Assembly: GCA_965199055.1 (NCBI GenBank)
Contig: CBDAQR010000004.1
Location: forward strand, 1 to 64,000
From: CBDAQR01 sp965199055
GTDB taxonomy: Bacteria; Pseudomonadota; Gammaproteobacteria; Pseudomonadales; Halieaceae
Length of the DNA: 64,000 bases
Reading direction: 5' to 3'
Shown: piece after piece, positions 49,999-58,537 of the stretch
Layout: each line of letters starts with the position of its first letter
Numbering within the stretch: position 1 is the stretch's first letter
The notes under the pieces: generated by a model
Databases searched by the model: none
What the model was told of the DNA's origin: nothing
What the model saw: only the letters and a program-made list of their open reading frames with translations
Made by a program: the position numbers and the translations under genes

Positions 49999-50039
49999 TT
50001 TTTCTATGAATGGGTGGTTAGCTGTTTGGGGTATTTACA

Positions 50040-50808
50040 GTTGCCCGGCACGGTCACCGAGAAGCTCGTTGAGCAGGCCCATGACCCGCTGGGTGCCAAT
50101 GCTATTGCCTATGGTCTCATGATCAGCAGCGAGGCAGAGCAGCAACAGCGGCAACTGGAGTTAGTGTCGGAGACTGGCGTACGCGGACTGCGAGTTACCG
50201 TAGAAGATTTGTTGCCCACGCTGCACGCGCTCGATATTGAATGGCGCTTGCCTTTGCTTGAGCTGTGCCTACCAGCGCTCAAATGCATGTCGCCGCCTCA
50301 ATATCGATTGTTTAAAGACACGCTGTTGAAGATTACCCGTGCAGACCGAAGGGTGGATCTGTACGAGTGGTGCATGTATCAGGTGATTCGCCATTACCTC
50401 GATCCCGAATTTCTGCAGGTGAAGGCAGCGTCGCCAAAACACCGCAAAATCGTCCATGTACGGCAGGAGTTTCGAACGGTCGTCTCCGTATTGGCCTGGC
50501 GCGGCAACGTCGATGCAGGCGAGCGCGAGGCGGCATTTACGCGCGGCGTCGAGAGTGTGGGTTTGTACAATCTAACGATTCGACCGCTGGAGGAGTGCAG
50601 TGTGGCTGAGTTTTCCCAGGCGGTGAGCAAGCTGGCTAATTGCTACCCCTTACTCAAGCCCAGGCTGCTCAAGGGGATGCTAGCCTGTGCGGTCCACAAT
50701 GATCTGCTCAGCCCGGTAGAGCGGGAAATTCTGGTGGCGGTTGCTGCGGTGATGGACTGTCCGGTACCCGCCGATGTGCGGCGAGAGCTTCAGTCCACTA
50801 CTCAGTAA
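50040..50808 (+). pseudogene. C-terminal part of a large membrane M48-type protease, N-terminus lost
   Basis: The frame enters directly from the right end of IS3 copy 2 as LPGTVTEKLVEQAHDPLGAN and continues ISSEAEQQQRQLELVSETGV to DCPVPADVRRELQSTTQ (about 256 residues). The phrase on acceptable loss of ...AxDPxGAxAxxYxLLL...QxxxL resembles the cytosolic C-terminal domain of the roughly 620-residue M48 metallopeptidases of gammaproteobacteria. The TerB-like helical region LFKDTLLKITRADRRVDLYE fits this. The membrane and HExxH parts are absent, so no protease can be made. The stop codon overlaps the stop of the convergent MDR gene. Confidence 0.55.
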
Positions 50809-51898
50809 CGCGCAGCACGATTTTTCCGCGCACCTCACCCTGCTCGATAGCCCGGTGTGCATCCTGGGCGCGTGCCATCGGCATTACGCTCCAGACCTGG
50901 GGCGCGATATTCCCCTCGATGGTGAGATTGAACAGGCTGCGCAGATCTTCGCGGAACCAATCGGGTTGCGTGGCGCGCATGTCGGCGATGGAATAGAAGG
51001 TGGTGGCGCGATTCTCGTCGGGGAAGAACTTCCACAAAAGCTCCTGCCATTGCCAACTGAGTACGGCTCTAATGACATCCATTCTGTCGCCGCGCAGCGA
51101 GGTGGTGTAGAGCCCGTACTCTACCAGCAGCCCGTCGGAAGCCAGTGTTGTGTAAGAGCGCTTAAAGTTATCGGGGCCGATGGCATCGAAGACAAAGTCG
51201 ACACCCTCGCCGTTGGTTTCTGAGTTGATTCGCTCGACAAAATCCTCACTGCGATAATCGATGGGCCGAACCCCCAATGCCTGCACATATTCCGCCTTGG
51301 CCTTGGATGCCGTGCCCCACATTTTCAGGCCCGACATGCGCCCCAGCTGCGCGAGCGCTGTGCCTACCGCACCACTGGCACCGTGGATCAGTATGCGCTG
51401 GTCGGGGCGGACTTCTGCGACCCGGTACAGCATCTGGTATGCCGTGGTGTAGGCGAGAATCAGCACCACCGCGTCTTCATCGCTGATCTGTTCCGGTACC
51501 GGCACCAGGCCCGCTGCCGGTCGCGTGATGTATTCCGAATAGGAACCCCACACAGTGAGGTCAGCCACTCGGTCTCCCACATTAATGCCGGATACACCCG
51601 GTCCAAGGGCATCGACGATACCCACCAGGTCATAGCCCGGTGCAAACGGTGGCTCCGCCTCAATGCCCTGATAGTGACCACGGCGCACCATCACGTCGGT
51701 GAAAGAGGCACTGGCTGTCAGCACACGTATGCGTACCTCGCCCTGACCAGGCTCAGGTAATCCAGTCTGCTGCACCAACTCAAGATTTTCAACGGGGCCG
51801 AATTCTGTGATGACCACCTGCTGGTAAGTGTCCGATAGAGCAGGACTTGTCACGCCAAACAGCAGGCTAATCACTAAAAAAAGTTGTCTACAGACCAT
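50798..51898 (-). CDS. MDR-family quinone-oxidoreductase-like protein with a signal peptide
   Basis: The protein has 366 residues from ATG 51898. The first 22 (MVCRQLFLVISLLFGVTSPA, then LS) form a signal peptide, which is unusual for this cytoplasmic family. The rest is a zinc-free MDR: GroES-like domain with VLTASASFTDVMVRRGHYQG and FAPGYDLVGIVDALGPGVSG. A Rossmann domain with ILIHGASGAVGTALAQL follows (AxxGxxG, NADPH-binding). No zinc ligands are visible. It would reduce quinones or enones using NADPH, but NADPH is absent from the periplasm. Either the hydrophobic start is a membrane anchor facing inward or translation begins later. It is divergent from pyrK, with 44 bases between starts. 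Confidence 0.75.
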   Translation of the reverse strand: MVCRQLFLVISLLFGVTSPALSDTYQQVVITEFGPVENLELVQQTGLPEPGQGEVRIRVLTASASFTDVMVRRGHYQGIEAEPPFAPGYDLVGIVDALGPGVSGINVGDRVADLTVWGSYSEYITRPAAGLVPVPEQISDEDAVVLILAYTTAYQMLYRVAEVRPDQRILIHGASGAVGTALAQLGRMSGLKMWGTASKAKAEYVQALGVRPIDYRSEDFVERINSETNGEGVDFVFDAIGPDNFKRSYTTLASDGLLVEYGLYTTSLRGDRMDVIRAVLSWQWQELLWKFFPDENRATTFYSIADMRATQPDWFREDLRSLFNLTIEGNIAPQVWSVMPMARAQDAHRAIEQGEVRGKIVLRVTE

Positions 51899-51942
51899 GG
51901 GCAGTGTCCCGTCGTCGATTCCCGGTGGTATCATAGCGCGCG

Positions 51943-52710
51943 ATGAAATACCTGCGTACACGAATTTCCGAAGTTACCTATCCCGCTCCAGATCACGCCT
52001 TATTGCGCTTCGTCGCAGATCAGGATATTCCAGGCGTGCCGGGGGAGTTTGTCATGATCCGTGGTGAATGGGGTGTGCACCCGGTCCTGCCCCGCGCCTT
52101 CTCCCTGGTGGAAAGCGGCGCGGCGGGTGCAGTACTGGTCAAAGCCGTTGGCGAGGGCACCGAGCGCCTTGCCGACATGAAGGTGGGCGACGACCTGGTG
52201 GTATTCGGCCCGCTGGGGAACGGCTATGACGTGGACACCACGGACCGCCAGCCGCTGCTGGTTGCCGGTGGTGTGGGCGTGGCGCCCTTATTGTTTCTGG
52301 CGCAGCAAATGGCCGCCGCGGGAACACGGCCGACGTTTCTCTATGGCGCGCGCACCGAAAACGATTTGCCCCTGGCGGAAGATATCGCCGAAGTCGCTGA
52401 GCTTATTATCACCACTGAGAACGGGTCGGTGGGCGAGCAGGGCTTGATTACTGCACCGCTTAAGCGACTGCTGGCCGATAATAATCACGCGATCGTCTAT
52501 AGTTGCGGCCCGGACGGCATGTTGCACGCCGTTGCCGATGTGGCTGCGGCAGCAGATGTGCCCTGCCAAGTCGCGCTGGAAGCGCCCATGGCTTGCGGTA
52601 TGGGTACCTGCAAAGGCTGTGCGGTGATGACCACTGAGGGTCACTACGAATACGTGTGTTACGACGGACCCGTGTTTGATGCCACCCGCATCTTTGGGGA
52701 TGCCCCATGA
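51943..52710 (+). CDS. pyrK: dihydroorotate dehydrogenase electron-transfer subunit
   Basis: The 255-residue protein has a ferredoxin-reductase-like FAD domain (LPRAFSLVESGAAGAVLVKA, with the RxFS flavin motif). An NAD domain follows, LLVAGGVGVAPLLFLAQQMA. The C-terminal [2Fe-2S] site is CGMGTCKGCAVMTTEGHYEY then VC. This is the PyrK pattern (about 256 residues in Bacillus). It takes electrons from PyrD and passes them to NAD+. It overlaps pyrD by ATGA. The class 1B system is common in Firmicutes; gammaproteobacteria usually have the quinone-linked class 2 enzyme. Confidence 0.9.
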   Translation: MKYLRTRISEVTYPAPDHALLRFVADQDIPGVPGEFVMIRGEWGVHPVLPRAFSLVESGAAGAVLVKAVGEGTERLADMKVGDDLVVFGPLGNGYDVDTTDRQPLLVAGGVGVAPLLFLAQQMAAAGTRPTFLYGARTENDLPLAEDIAEVAELIITTENGSVGEQGLITAPLKRLLADNNHAIVYSCGPDGMLHAVADVAAAADVPCQVALEAPMACGMGTCKGCAVMTTEGHYEYVCYDGPVFDATRIFGDAP

Positions 52711-53624
52711 GCTCGCGGCTAGAGACCCGGCTCGGTTCTCTCACGCTGGCCAACCCGTTTATTAATGCGTCCGGTACTTTTGGTTATGGCGTTGAGTATG
52801 CTGATTTCGTCGACGTGGCTTCCCTGGGTGGCGTTAGCGTAAAGGGTATCTCACTGGAGCCGCGCCCGGGCAACATACCCCCGCGCACTGCCGAGACCTC
52901 GGCCGGAATGCTCAATTCCATCGGCCTTGCCAATATCGGCATCGATGCATTTTTAAACGATACGATGCCGCGTCTGCGCGATCTGGGTGTAACGGTCATC
53001 GTCAATACCTTCGCCACTTCGGTGGAGGATTTCGTTGAACTCGCGACACGCTTCGATTCAGTGGAGGGCATTGCCGCGCTCGAGCTGAATATCTCCTGCC
53101 CCAATGTGCACGCTGGTGGCATGCATTTTGGGGTTTCTGGCGAAGCGGCTCACGAGGTCACCGCCGCTGTGCGCGCGGCAACCGATCTTCCGCTGATGGT
53201 GAAGCTGTCACCCGAAGCCGGCGACATTTGCGCGGTGGCGCAGGGTGTAGAGTCAGCCGGTGCGGATATCATTACCATGATTAATACCATTCGCGGGATG
53301 GTCATTGACGTCGACCGTCGCAGGCCCATGCTGGGCCAGAAGATGGGCGGCATGTCCGGCCCGGCGCTAAAGCCATTAGCGGTGCGTATGGTCTATGAGG
53401 TCTACCAACAGGTGAACATACCGATCATTGGTATGGGCGGCATTGGTAGCCTGCGCGATGCGCTTGAGTTCTTCATGGCAGGGGCCGCCGCAGTCCAGGT
53501 GGGAACTGCCAACTACGCCGAGCCGGGTATCAGCTTGCGCTTGGCGCAGGAACTCGACGCGTGGCTTAGTGAACGGGACCTGACCCCGGCGGACCTGGTG
53601 GGGCTGGCGCAGGACAGCGCTTGA
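52707..53624 (+). CDS. pyrD: dihydroorotate dehydrogenase, class 1B catalytic subunit
   Basis: The 305-residue protein is a TIM-barrel flavoprotein with the features of class 1B. These are NPFINASGTFGYGVEYADFV, KGISLEPRPGNIPPRTAETS, and the catalytic cysteine in ELNISCPNVHAGGMHFGVSG. Further blocks are MVKLSPEAGD, GGMSGPALKPLAVRMVYEVY and IPIIGMGGIGSLRDALEFFM. It oxidises dihydroorotate to orotate in pyrimidine synthesis using FMN, with PyrK as partner. The N-terminal membrane helix of class 2 is absent. Its stop overlaps the TTG start of the next gene. Confidence 0.92.
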   Translation: MSSRLETRLGSLTLANPFINASGTFGYGVEYADFVDVASLGGVSVKGISLEPRPGNIPPRTAETSAGMLNSIGLANIGIDAFLNDTMPRLRDLGVTVIVNTFATSVEDFVELATRFDSVEGIAALELNISCPNVHAGGMHFGVSGEAAHEVTAAVRAATDLPLMVKLSPEAGDICAVAQGVESAGADIITMINTIRGMVIDVDRRRPMLGQKMGGMSGPALKPLAVRMVYEVYQQVNIPIIGMGGIGSLRDALEFFMAGAAAVQVGTANYAEPGISLRLAQELDAWLSERDLTPADLVGLAQDSA

Positions 53625-54973
53625 AGCGTAGCGAGGCGATTGATAAAGCGGTCGAACTGCACAAAGCCAAGCGGTTCGAAGAGGCCCGCGAGCTCTATCG
53701 CGCCGTCCTGGCGCTGCGTCCAAACGATGTGAGCGCTACCCATCTATTGGGTCTAACCTACCTCGACGAACCCAATTGGCGCGAGGGCCTCGCGCTCATA
53801 CAGCGCGCCATCGAACTGTATCCCACGCAGCAAACCTTTCATTTCAATCTCGGTGTGGGACAGCGCAACCATGGTCTGTTTGAAGAAGCGCAGGCGAGCT
53901 TTAAACGCGCCACAGAGTTAAAGGACGATTACGGCGAGGCCTGGGGTGCCTGGGTCGTTACGCAGAAGTTTAGTGAGCGCGGTCCTGAACTCGATCACAT
54001 TCTGAGCCAGCTCGTTAATGATCTCGATGACGACAACCGGCTGTTCTTCGAATTTGCTGCCGGAAAGATTCTGGATGACATCGGAGAATATGCCGAAGCA
54101 TTTCCCCACTTTCGGGCCGGCAATAAGCTTCACCAGAAACCCTGGAAGGAGGCTGAGTTCAAGCAGACCTGCGAGGATTTGCGCTCGATGGCTGACGAGG
54201 CCTATTTCGAGCAACGCAAAGACTACGGTATTGCCGATGCCAGCCCCATTTTCGTCGTCGGCATGCCGCGTTCAGGCAGTACGCTGGTGGAGCAGATACT
54301 TGATAGCCACAGCGGGGTGTTTGGCGCAGGAGAGGTCGGTGACATCTTGGGCATTGTGACGGAAATGGGCAAACGCATGAAGCCGTCACAGCCTTACCCG
54401 GCCTATGTTCCCTTTCTTCCAGAAAAGGTATTCCGAGGGTATGCGAATAGTTACCTGCAGCGTATGGAGCAACTAGCGGGTAGCGCTGGCCTGCAAGCTG
54501 CCAACAAGATGCCGTCAAACTTCCTGCATGTGGCGGTCATCCTGACGATGTTTCCCAATGCCCGCATCATTAACGCCTTTCGTCACCCGCTGGATACCTG
54601 TCTGTCTTGCTACTTCCAGGATTTTTCGTCGGGGCAGGAATTCACCTACGATTTGGCTGTACTGGGGCGCTACTACAACGAGTACCGCACGATGATGAGT
54701 CACTGGCACTCTGTGCTGCCTGGGCGCATTTTCGATCTGGAATATGAGGCGCTCGTGCAGGATCCCGATGGTGTCGCTCAAGAGATGATCGAGTTTTGTG
54801 GGCTGGATTGGGAAGAGCAATGCCTCGACTTTGCCAACAATCGCCGCCGCGTTAACACCGCCAGCACCTGGCAGGTACGCCAACCCCTCTATAGTTCGTC
54901 GATCGGCCGCTGGCGCCATTATGAAGCGGAATTACAGCCGCTGATCGATGCAATAGATCCGCAATATCTGTAA
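53621..54973 (+). CDS. TPR-sulfotransferase fusion protein
   Basis: The protein has 450 residues from TTG 53621, which overlaps the pyrD stop (TTGA); no better ATG exists before the first TPR. Residues 1-110 form about three TPR units (AVELHKAKRFEEARELYRAV, ALIQRAIELYPTQQTFHFNL, EAQASFKRATELKDDYGEAW). From about 205 the Sulfotransfer_3 domain begins with PIFVVGMPRSGSTLVEQILD, the PAPS-binding loop. The second PAPS region is NAFRHPLDTCLSCYFQDFSS. It would transfer sulfate from PAPS to a protein, carbohydrate or metabolite. Translational coupling to pyrD is unexpected and has no obvious pathway reason. Confidence 0.85.
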   Translation: MKRSEAIDKAVELHKAKRFEEARELYRAVLALRPNDVSATHLLGLTYLDEPNWREGLALIQRAIELYPTQQTFHFNLGVGQRNHGLFEEAQASFKRATELKDDYGEAWGAWVVTQKFSERGPELDHILSQLVNDLDDDNRLFFEFAAGKILDDIGEYAEAFPHFRAGNKLHQKPWKEAEFKQTCEDLRSMADEAYFEQRKDYGIADASPIFVVGMPRSGSTLVEQILDSHSGVFGAGEVGDILGIVTEMGKRMKPSQPYPAYVPFLPEKVFRGYANSYLQRMEQLAGSAGLQAANKMPSNFLHVAVILTMFPNARIINAFRHPLDTCLSCYFQDFSSGQEFTYDLAVLGRYYNEYRTMMSHWHSVLPGRIFDLEYEALVQDPDGVAQEMIEFCGLDWEEQCLDFANNRRRVNTASTWQVRQPLYSSSIGRWRHYEAELQPLIDAIDPQYL

Positions 54974-55044
54974 AGCGCAAAACGCCCCAAATATTAATTT
55001 TTCTTGATAGGTAGCGCCGCATGGCATCCTGTCATGCTAAGTTC

Positions 55045-55064
55045 ACGTAAATGTCATTTTACGT
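55045..55064. promoter_or_regulatory. palindromic operator candidate before the esterase gene
   Basis: ACGTAAA and TTTACGT form a perfect 7-bp inverted repeat with a 6-base spacer, ending 17 bases before ATG 55082. The spacing suits a dimeric regulator that would block translation start or transcription. No regulator gene is adjacent. Confidence 0.4.
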
Positions 55065-55081
55065 AAACGAAAACGTCACTA

Positions 55082-56608
55082 ATGAATAAAAAATATACAG
55101 CGCGGTGTTTGCTGGCAATCTTCGGTGTGCTGATCGCCGCGCAGTCAGTTGCCAGCGTGGTGCAGGTATCTGCCGGCAGCTTACAAGGCCAGCAAGAGAG
55201 CGGCATATACAGCTTTAAAGGTATTCCCTATGCAGCAGCGCCGGTAGGCGATTTGCGCTGGTCGCCACCACAACCCGCGCCGGCATGGGAGGGTACCCGG
55301 CCCGCGCTTGAGTACGGTGACGATTGTTTACAGCGGCCTTATCCCGAAGGCAGTCCCTATTACAATCCACCGCGGCCGATGTCAGAGGATTGTCTGTCCC
55401 TGAACGTGTGGAGCGCAGACCTGGATGGCTCGGCACCGGTGATGGTGTGGATTCACGGAGGCGCGTTTACCCGCGGGAGTGGAAGCCTGCCGATCTATGA
55501 CGGCGCCGAATTGGCGCGGCAGGGCATCGTGCTGGTGACGATAAACTATCGGCTCAATCTGTTTGGTTATCTCGCTCATCCCGAGCTGACGGAAGAACAG
55601 AACGGTACCAGCGGCAACTATGGTTTGCTGGATCAGCTCGCAGCGCTTGAATGTGTGCGTGACAATATTCGTGCCTTTGGCGGTAACCCGAGCCAGGTCA
55701 CGGTGTTTGGTGAGTCGGCAGGTTCAGTCGCTGTACACCAGGTGTTAGCGAGCCCGCGGGCCGCAGGGCTGGTGCATCGCGCCATAGGTCAAAGCGGTGG
55801 CTTCATGGGCAAGCAACCAGAGCTTGCCGCAGCGCATCAAGCCGGGCTGACCGCGCAGAAGACTGCCGGTGCTGATTCACTGGCAGCAATGCGAGAGCGC
55901 TCAGCAGTCGAACTATTGGCGCTGCATACGCAGCTTGAAAGCGCAGGCGGTGGTGTTGGCCCCATCGTCGATGGGACCGTTATTCCCGACCAGCTGATGG
56001 CACTCTATGATCGCGGCGAAATGCTGCAAGTGCCTGTCATGCTGGGCTACAACCGAGACGAGACGACGGCCTTCGCGCTATACCCGAATTTTCCTGGTAT
56101 CTATCGTTCACAGGCCGAGTTCGAAACAGGCCTCAAGGAATATATGGGTGTCGGCGCCTATCCCTTTATCTGGGCTTACGCCGAGGAGCCTGGCTCGGAC
56201 CAGCCCTACATGGATTTCTGGCGCGATTTTGTCTTTGGCTGGAACATGCAGACCTGGGCGAAGCTTACAGAGAGTAGCGGGCAGCCCAGTTATATGTATT
56301 TCTTTACTCATGCTCCCGGTGACGAAACAGGTCAGAAGCTGGGTGCCTACCATGCGGCTGAGATTGCCTATGTGTTCGGCAATCGCGTGCCCGATACACC
56401 CGCTGATCAGCGAGTGCATGAGTTACTGCAGGCGTATTGGGTGAATTTCGCCAGCCGTGCGACCCCAAACGGAGAAGGTCTGCCCAGCTGGCCTCGCTTT
56501 GGCGAGGACAGCCACTATCTGAATCTCAACGTGCAACCCTTCCCGGATATCGAGTTGGACTGGTTGCGCATGATGCTGTGGACACTGGCCAACAGCATCG
56601 ACAGCTGA
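55082..56608 (+). CDS. secreted carboxylesterase (type B)
   Basis: The 508-residue protein has a signal peptide (about 1-24, ending SVAS). It has the carboxylesterase B fold: GIPYAAAPVGDLRWSPPQPA, SEDCLSLNVWSADLDGSAPV, the oxyanion loop in VMVWIHGGAFTRGSG, and the nucleophile Ser212 in TVFGESAGSVAVHQVLASPR. The acidic residue is probably the Glu in GYNRDETTAF. The histidine lies in KLGAYHAAEIAYVFGN. It would hydrolyse carboxylic esters in the periplasm or outside the cell. It converges with the DUF3604 gene, with only four bases between stops. Confidence 0.88.
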   Translation: MNKKYTARCLLAIFGVLIAAQSVASVVQVSAGSLQGQQESGIYSFKGIPYAAAPVGDLRWSPPQPAPAWEGTRPALEYGDDCLQRPYPEGSPYYNPPRPMSEDCLSLNVWSADLDGSAPVMVWIHGGAFTRGSGSLPIYDGAELARQGIVLVTINYRLNLFGYLAHPELTEEQNGTSGNYGLLDQLAALECVRDNIRAFGGNPSQVTVFGESAGSVAVHQVLASPRAAGLVHRAIGQSGGFMGKQPELAAAHQAGLTAQKTAGADSLAAMRERSAVELLALHTQLESAGGGVGPIVDGTVIPDQLMALYDRGEMLQVPVMLGYNRDETTAFALYPNFPGIYRSQAEFETGLKEYMGVGAYPFIWAYAEEPGSDQPYMDFWRDFVFGWNMQTWAKLTESSGQPSYMYFFTHAPGDETGQKLGAYHAAEIAYVFGNRVPDTPADQRVHELLQAYWVNFASRATPNGEGLPSWPRFGEDSHYLNLNVQPFPDIELDWLRMMLWTLANSIDS

Positions 56609-56612
56609 GCAA

Positions 56613-58478
56613 TCAGTCGGCAGGGGCAACCCAAATCGGTGAGGAGTAGGCTCTTTCCTGGATAGTGTCGGGGTAGTTGGCTGCTCGCTCTTGCCCCAGG
56701 GCTAACGCATCCAGCAGCGAATGTCTTGCGGTCGGTATCTGCAGCACCCGCACGTAGTAGAACGCGGTCTGAGTCGGGTCGTAATCCGGATCGGTCCAGG
56801 CGGTGGCAAGCTGCGCAGCGCCAATCGAGTTTTCTACCTTGCCGGTTTTAAGATCCACCGTATTGCCCACGGCAGGCAGCCAGCCGTTATTGCCTAGCTC
56901 TCTGTCTCCCGACCAGGCCACGTTATACACGCGTTCCTGCTGCTCGCCAGCGTTATCGAGCCAACCCTTGACGATTTGGACGCGGTCCAGGTTTGCGTCC
57001 ACGGGGCCCTTGGCAGCGACCACGATGAAGGTGGGTGAGGCGTCTGGCGCAACCAGATCGCCGCCCATCGGCACACCGGCGCTGGTGGCCTCGGCGTAGA
57101 GCGTAGCGCTGTCCAGTGCGACGTCTCCCAGATCGGCACCGGCGAAGAACTGCAGCGCGATTCGTGGCCCCGTAGTGGCATAGACCTCTTTGCGTTTCAT
57201 GGCGGCCAGGATTGCTTCACGGGTGTTTTCTTCGGCCCAGACCGCAGCTAAGCCAGCGGCGGAAAAAGACCAGCCGCCAGGGGCGGGCTCACTCGGATCC
57301 CAGTTCTGATTCTTGTTTTCAGGAATGGAGTCGGTCGCCATCTTCCCCCAGAAGTTGTCTTCCTCGGCGCTGGGCAGGCCCGTGTGGGTGTCGGTCGAGC
57401 CAATCACGCCGAACTGATAGGGGTTGCTGCCAAACTCCTGCTCCAGCGATAGACCGCGTTTAAGTGCCGAGCGCATGAAGTCGCCGGGTTTGACTTCATA
57501 GGGGCTGTAAGTGCTTTGCAGATAGAACGGAAATTCCTCGAAATCAGCAAACTCATCATCGGGTGACAAATCCTGATGCGTTTCCGAATCGCCCTTGAGC
57601 TGGGTGACCTCTACGATGGGCTCCCAGCGCCGGCGTAGTGCAATGTAGTCCGCATCCATCGGCGTGCCTCGCAACCGTGTGTCGTCGAACATAAAGCCTT
57701 TCGACAGGTTGGAGTTGTGCGGTATCGCGAGAAAATTGGCGCCTACCTTGGGCTCGGTTTCTGCCATCCAGGCCCAAAGGTCCTCCGGATATTGGCTATC
57801 GAGCAGGCTCCTGGGCTGAAACGTTTGTGCCTGCTCGGCATTGCCGTCCATCATCACCACCCTGTGCAGGTTGGCACCGCCCGGAATCGAGCTCCATTCC
57901 CAGCCGATAAAGGCGGTGAAGACCCCGGGCTGGTTGTACTCATCGGCGATGTTGGTGAGGGAGCGCCAGGTATTGACCTGGGTGTCCATCATATCCGGGA
58001 AAATATTCGTATCGCCGCCCAGCGTGAGACTCTCAGCGGCTTCCCTCACAGGCAGGGGCGGGGGCAATACATCGCGGAACAGGCTGAGCGCTGTGCCCTC
58101 GTCGAGACGACGATTGAGGTACCAGGCTGCGGCATGGGCAACCAGGCAGTCCCAGGGGCCCATGTCACTGGTATCCAGACCTTTGCCTTGGTGAATTTCG
58201 CGGATGATGCCCAGGAACTCAGCGTGGTCGGATACGACCAGGAAGTCGAGCGGTGTGCCGATCTGCACGCGAGTGCGATTAAACGGATGAATCACGGGCT
58301 GACCTGTCGCATAGCGATAGGCATTGTGCGGGTCAGAGGTGAAGTTATTGTTGGTATAGGCGTCGAAGGAATAGCTGGTGTGCAGGTGGGTATCTCCCCA
58401 CAGCAGCTCCTTGTCGGCGGCTGTGGCAGCGCATGCCAACAGCGGTAGGGCGGCGAGAGCGTATTTCAGTGCGCGCAT
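56613..58478 (-). CDS. DUF3604 family exported protein (PHP-like)
   Basis: The protein has 621 residues from ATG 58478 (MRALKYALAALPLLACAATA), preceded by AAGGAGAA and a signal peptide. It begins its domain with LLWGDTHLHTSYSFDAYTNN, a DxHxH metal-binding pattern as in PHP phosphoesterases. LDFLVVSDHAEFLGIIREIH and QFGVIGSTDTHTGLPSAEED supply further metal ligands. This is the DUF3604 (PF12228) arrangement. A metal-dependent hydrolase of the periplasm or outer membrane is likely, but its substrate is not known. The gene starts 60 bases after btuF in the same direction and could be co-transcribed with the cobalamin operon. Confidence 0.85.
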   Translation of the reverse strand: MRALKYALAALPLLACAATAADKELLWGDTHLHTSYSFDAYTNNNFTSDPHNAYRYATGQPVIHPFNRTRVQIGTPLDFLVVSDHAEFLGIIREIHQGKGLDTSDMGPWDCLVAHAAAWYLNRRLDEGTALSLFRDVLPPPLPVREAAESLTLGGDTNIFPDMMDTQVNTWRSLTNIADEYNQPGVFTAFIGWEWSSIPGGANLHRVVMMDGNAEQAQTFQPRSLLDSQYPEDLWAWMAETEPKVGANFLAIPHNSNLSKGFMFDDTRLRGTPMDADYIALRRRWEPIVEVTQLKGDSETHQDLSPDDEFADFEEFPFYLQSTYSPYEVKPGDFMRSALKRGLSLEQEFGSNPYQFGVIGSTDTHTGLPSAEEDNFWGKMATDSIPENKNQNWDPSEPAPGGWSFSAAGLAAVWAEENTREAILAAMKRKEVYATTGPRIALQFFAGADLGDVALDSATLYAEATSAGVPMGGDLVAPDASPTFIVVAAKGPVDANLDRVQIVKGWLDNAGEQQERVYNVAWSGDRELGNNGWLPAVGNTVDLKTGKVENSIGAAQLATAWTDPDYDPTQTAFYYVRVLQIPTARHSLLDALALGQERAANYPDTIQERAYSSPIWVAPAD

Positions 58479-58537
58479 CGTATTCTCCTTATTCTTAGAC
58501 CGCCCAACATAACCCGCGAGCACGAGAATAAAAAGCG

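Larger units (their letters stand above)
48849..50039 (+). mobile_element. IS3-family element, copy 2, at a rearrangement point
   Basis: The element is 1191 bp with the same ends as copy 1 (TGTAAGTACCCC ... GGGGTATTTACA). The encoded proteins are identical to copy 1. The flanks TTTC and GTTG do not match, so there is no target duplication. Genes on both sides are truncated exactly at its ends. Recombination or an adjacent deletion followed insertion. Confidence 0.9.
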
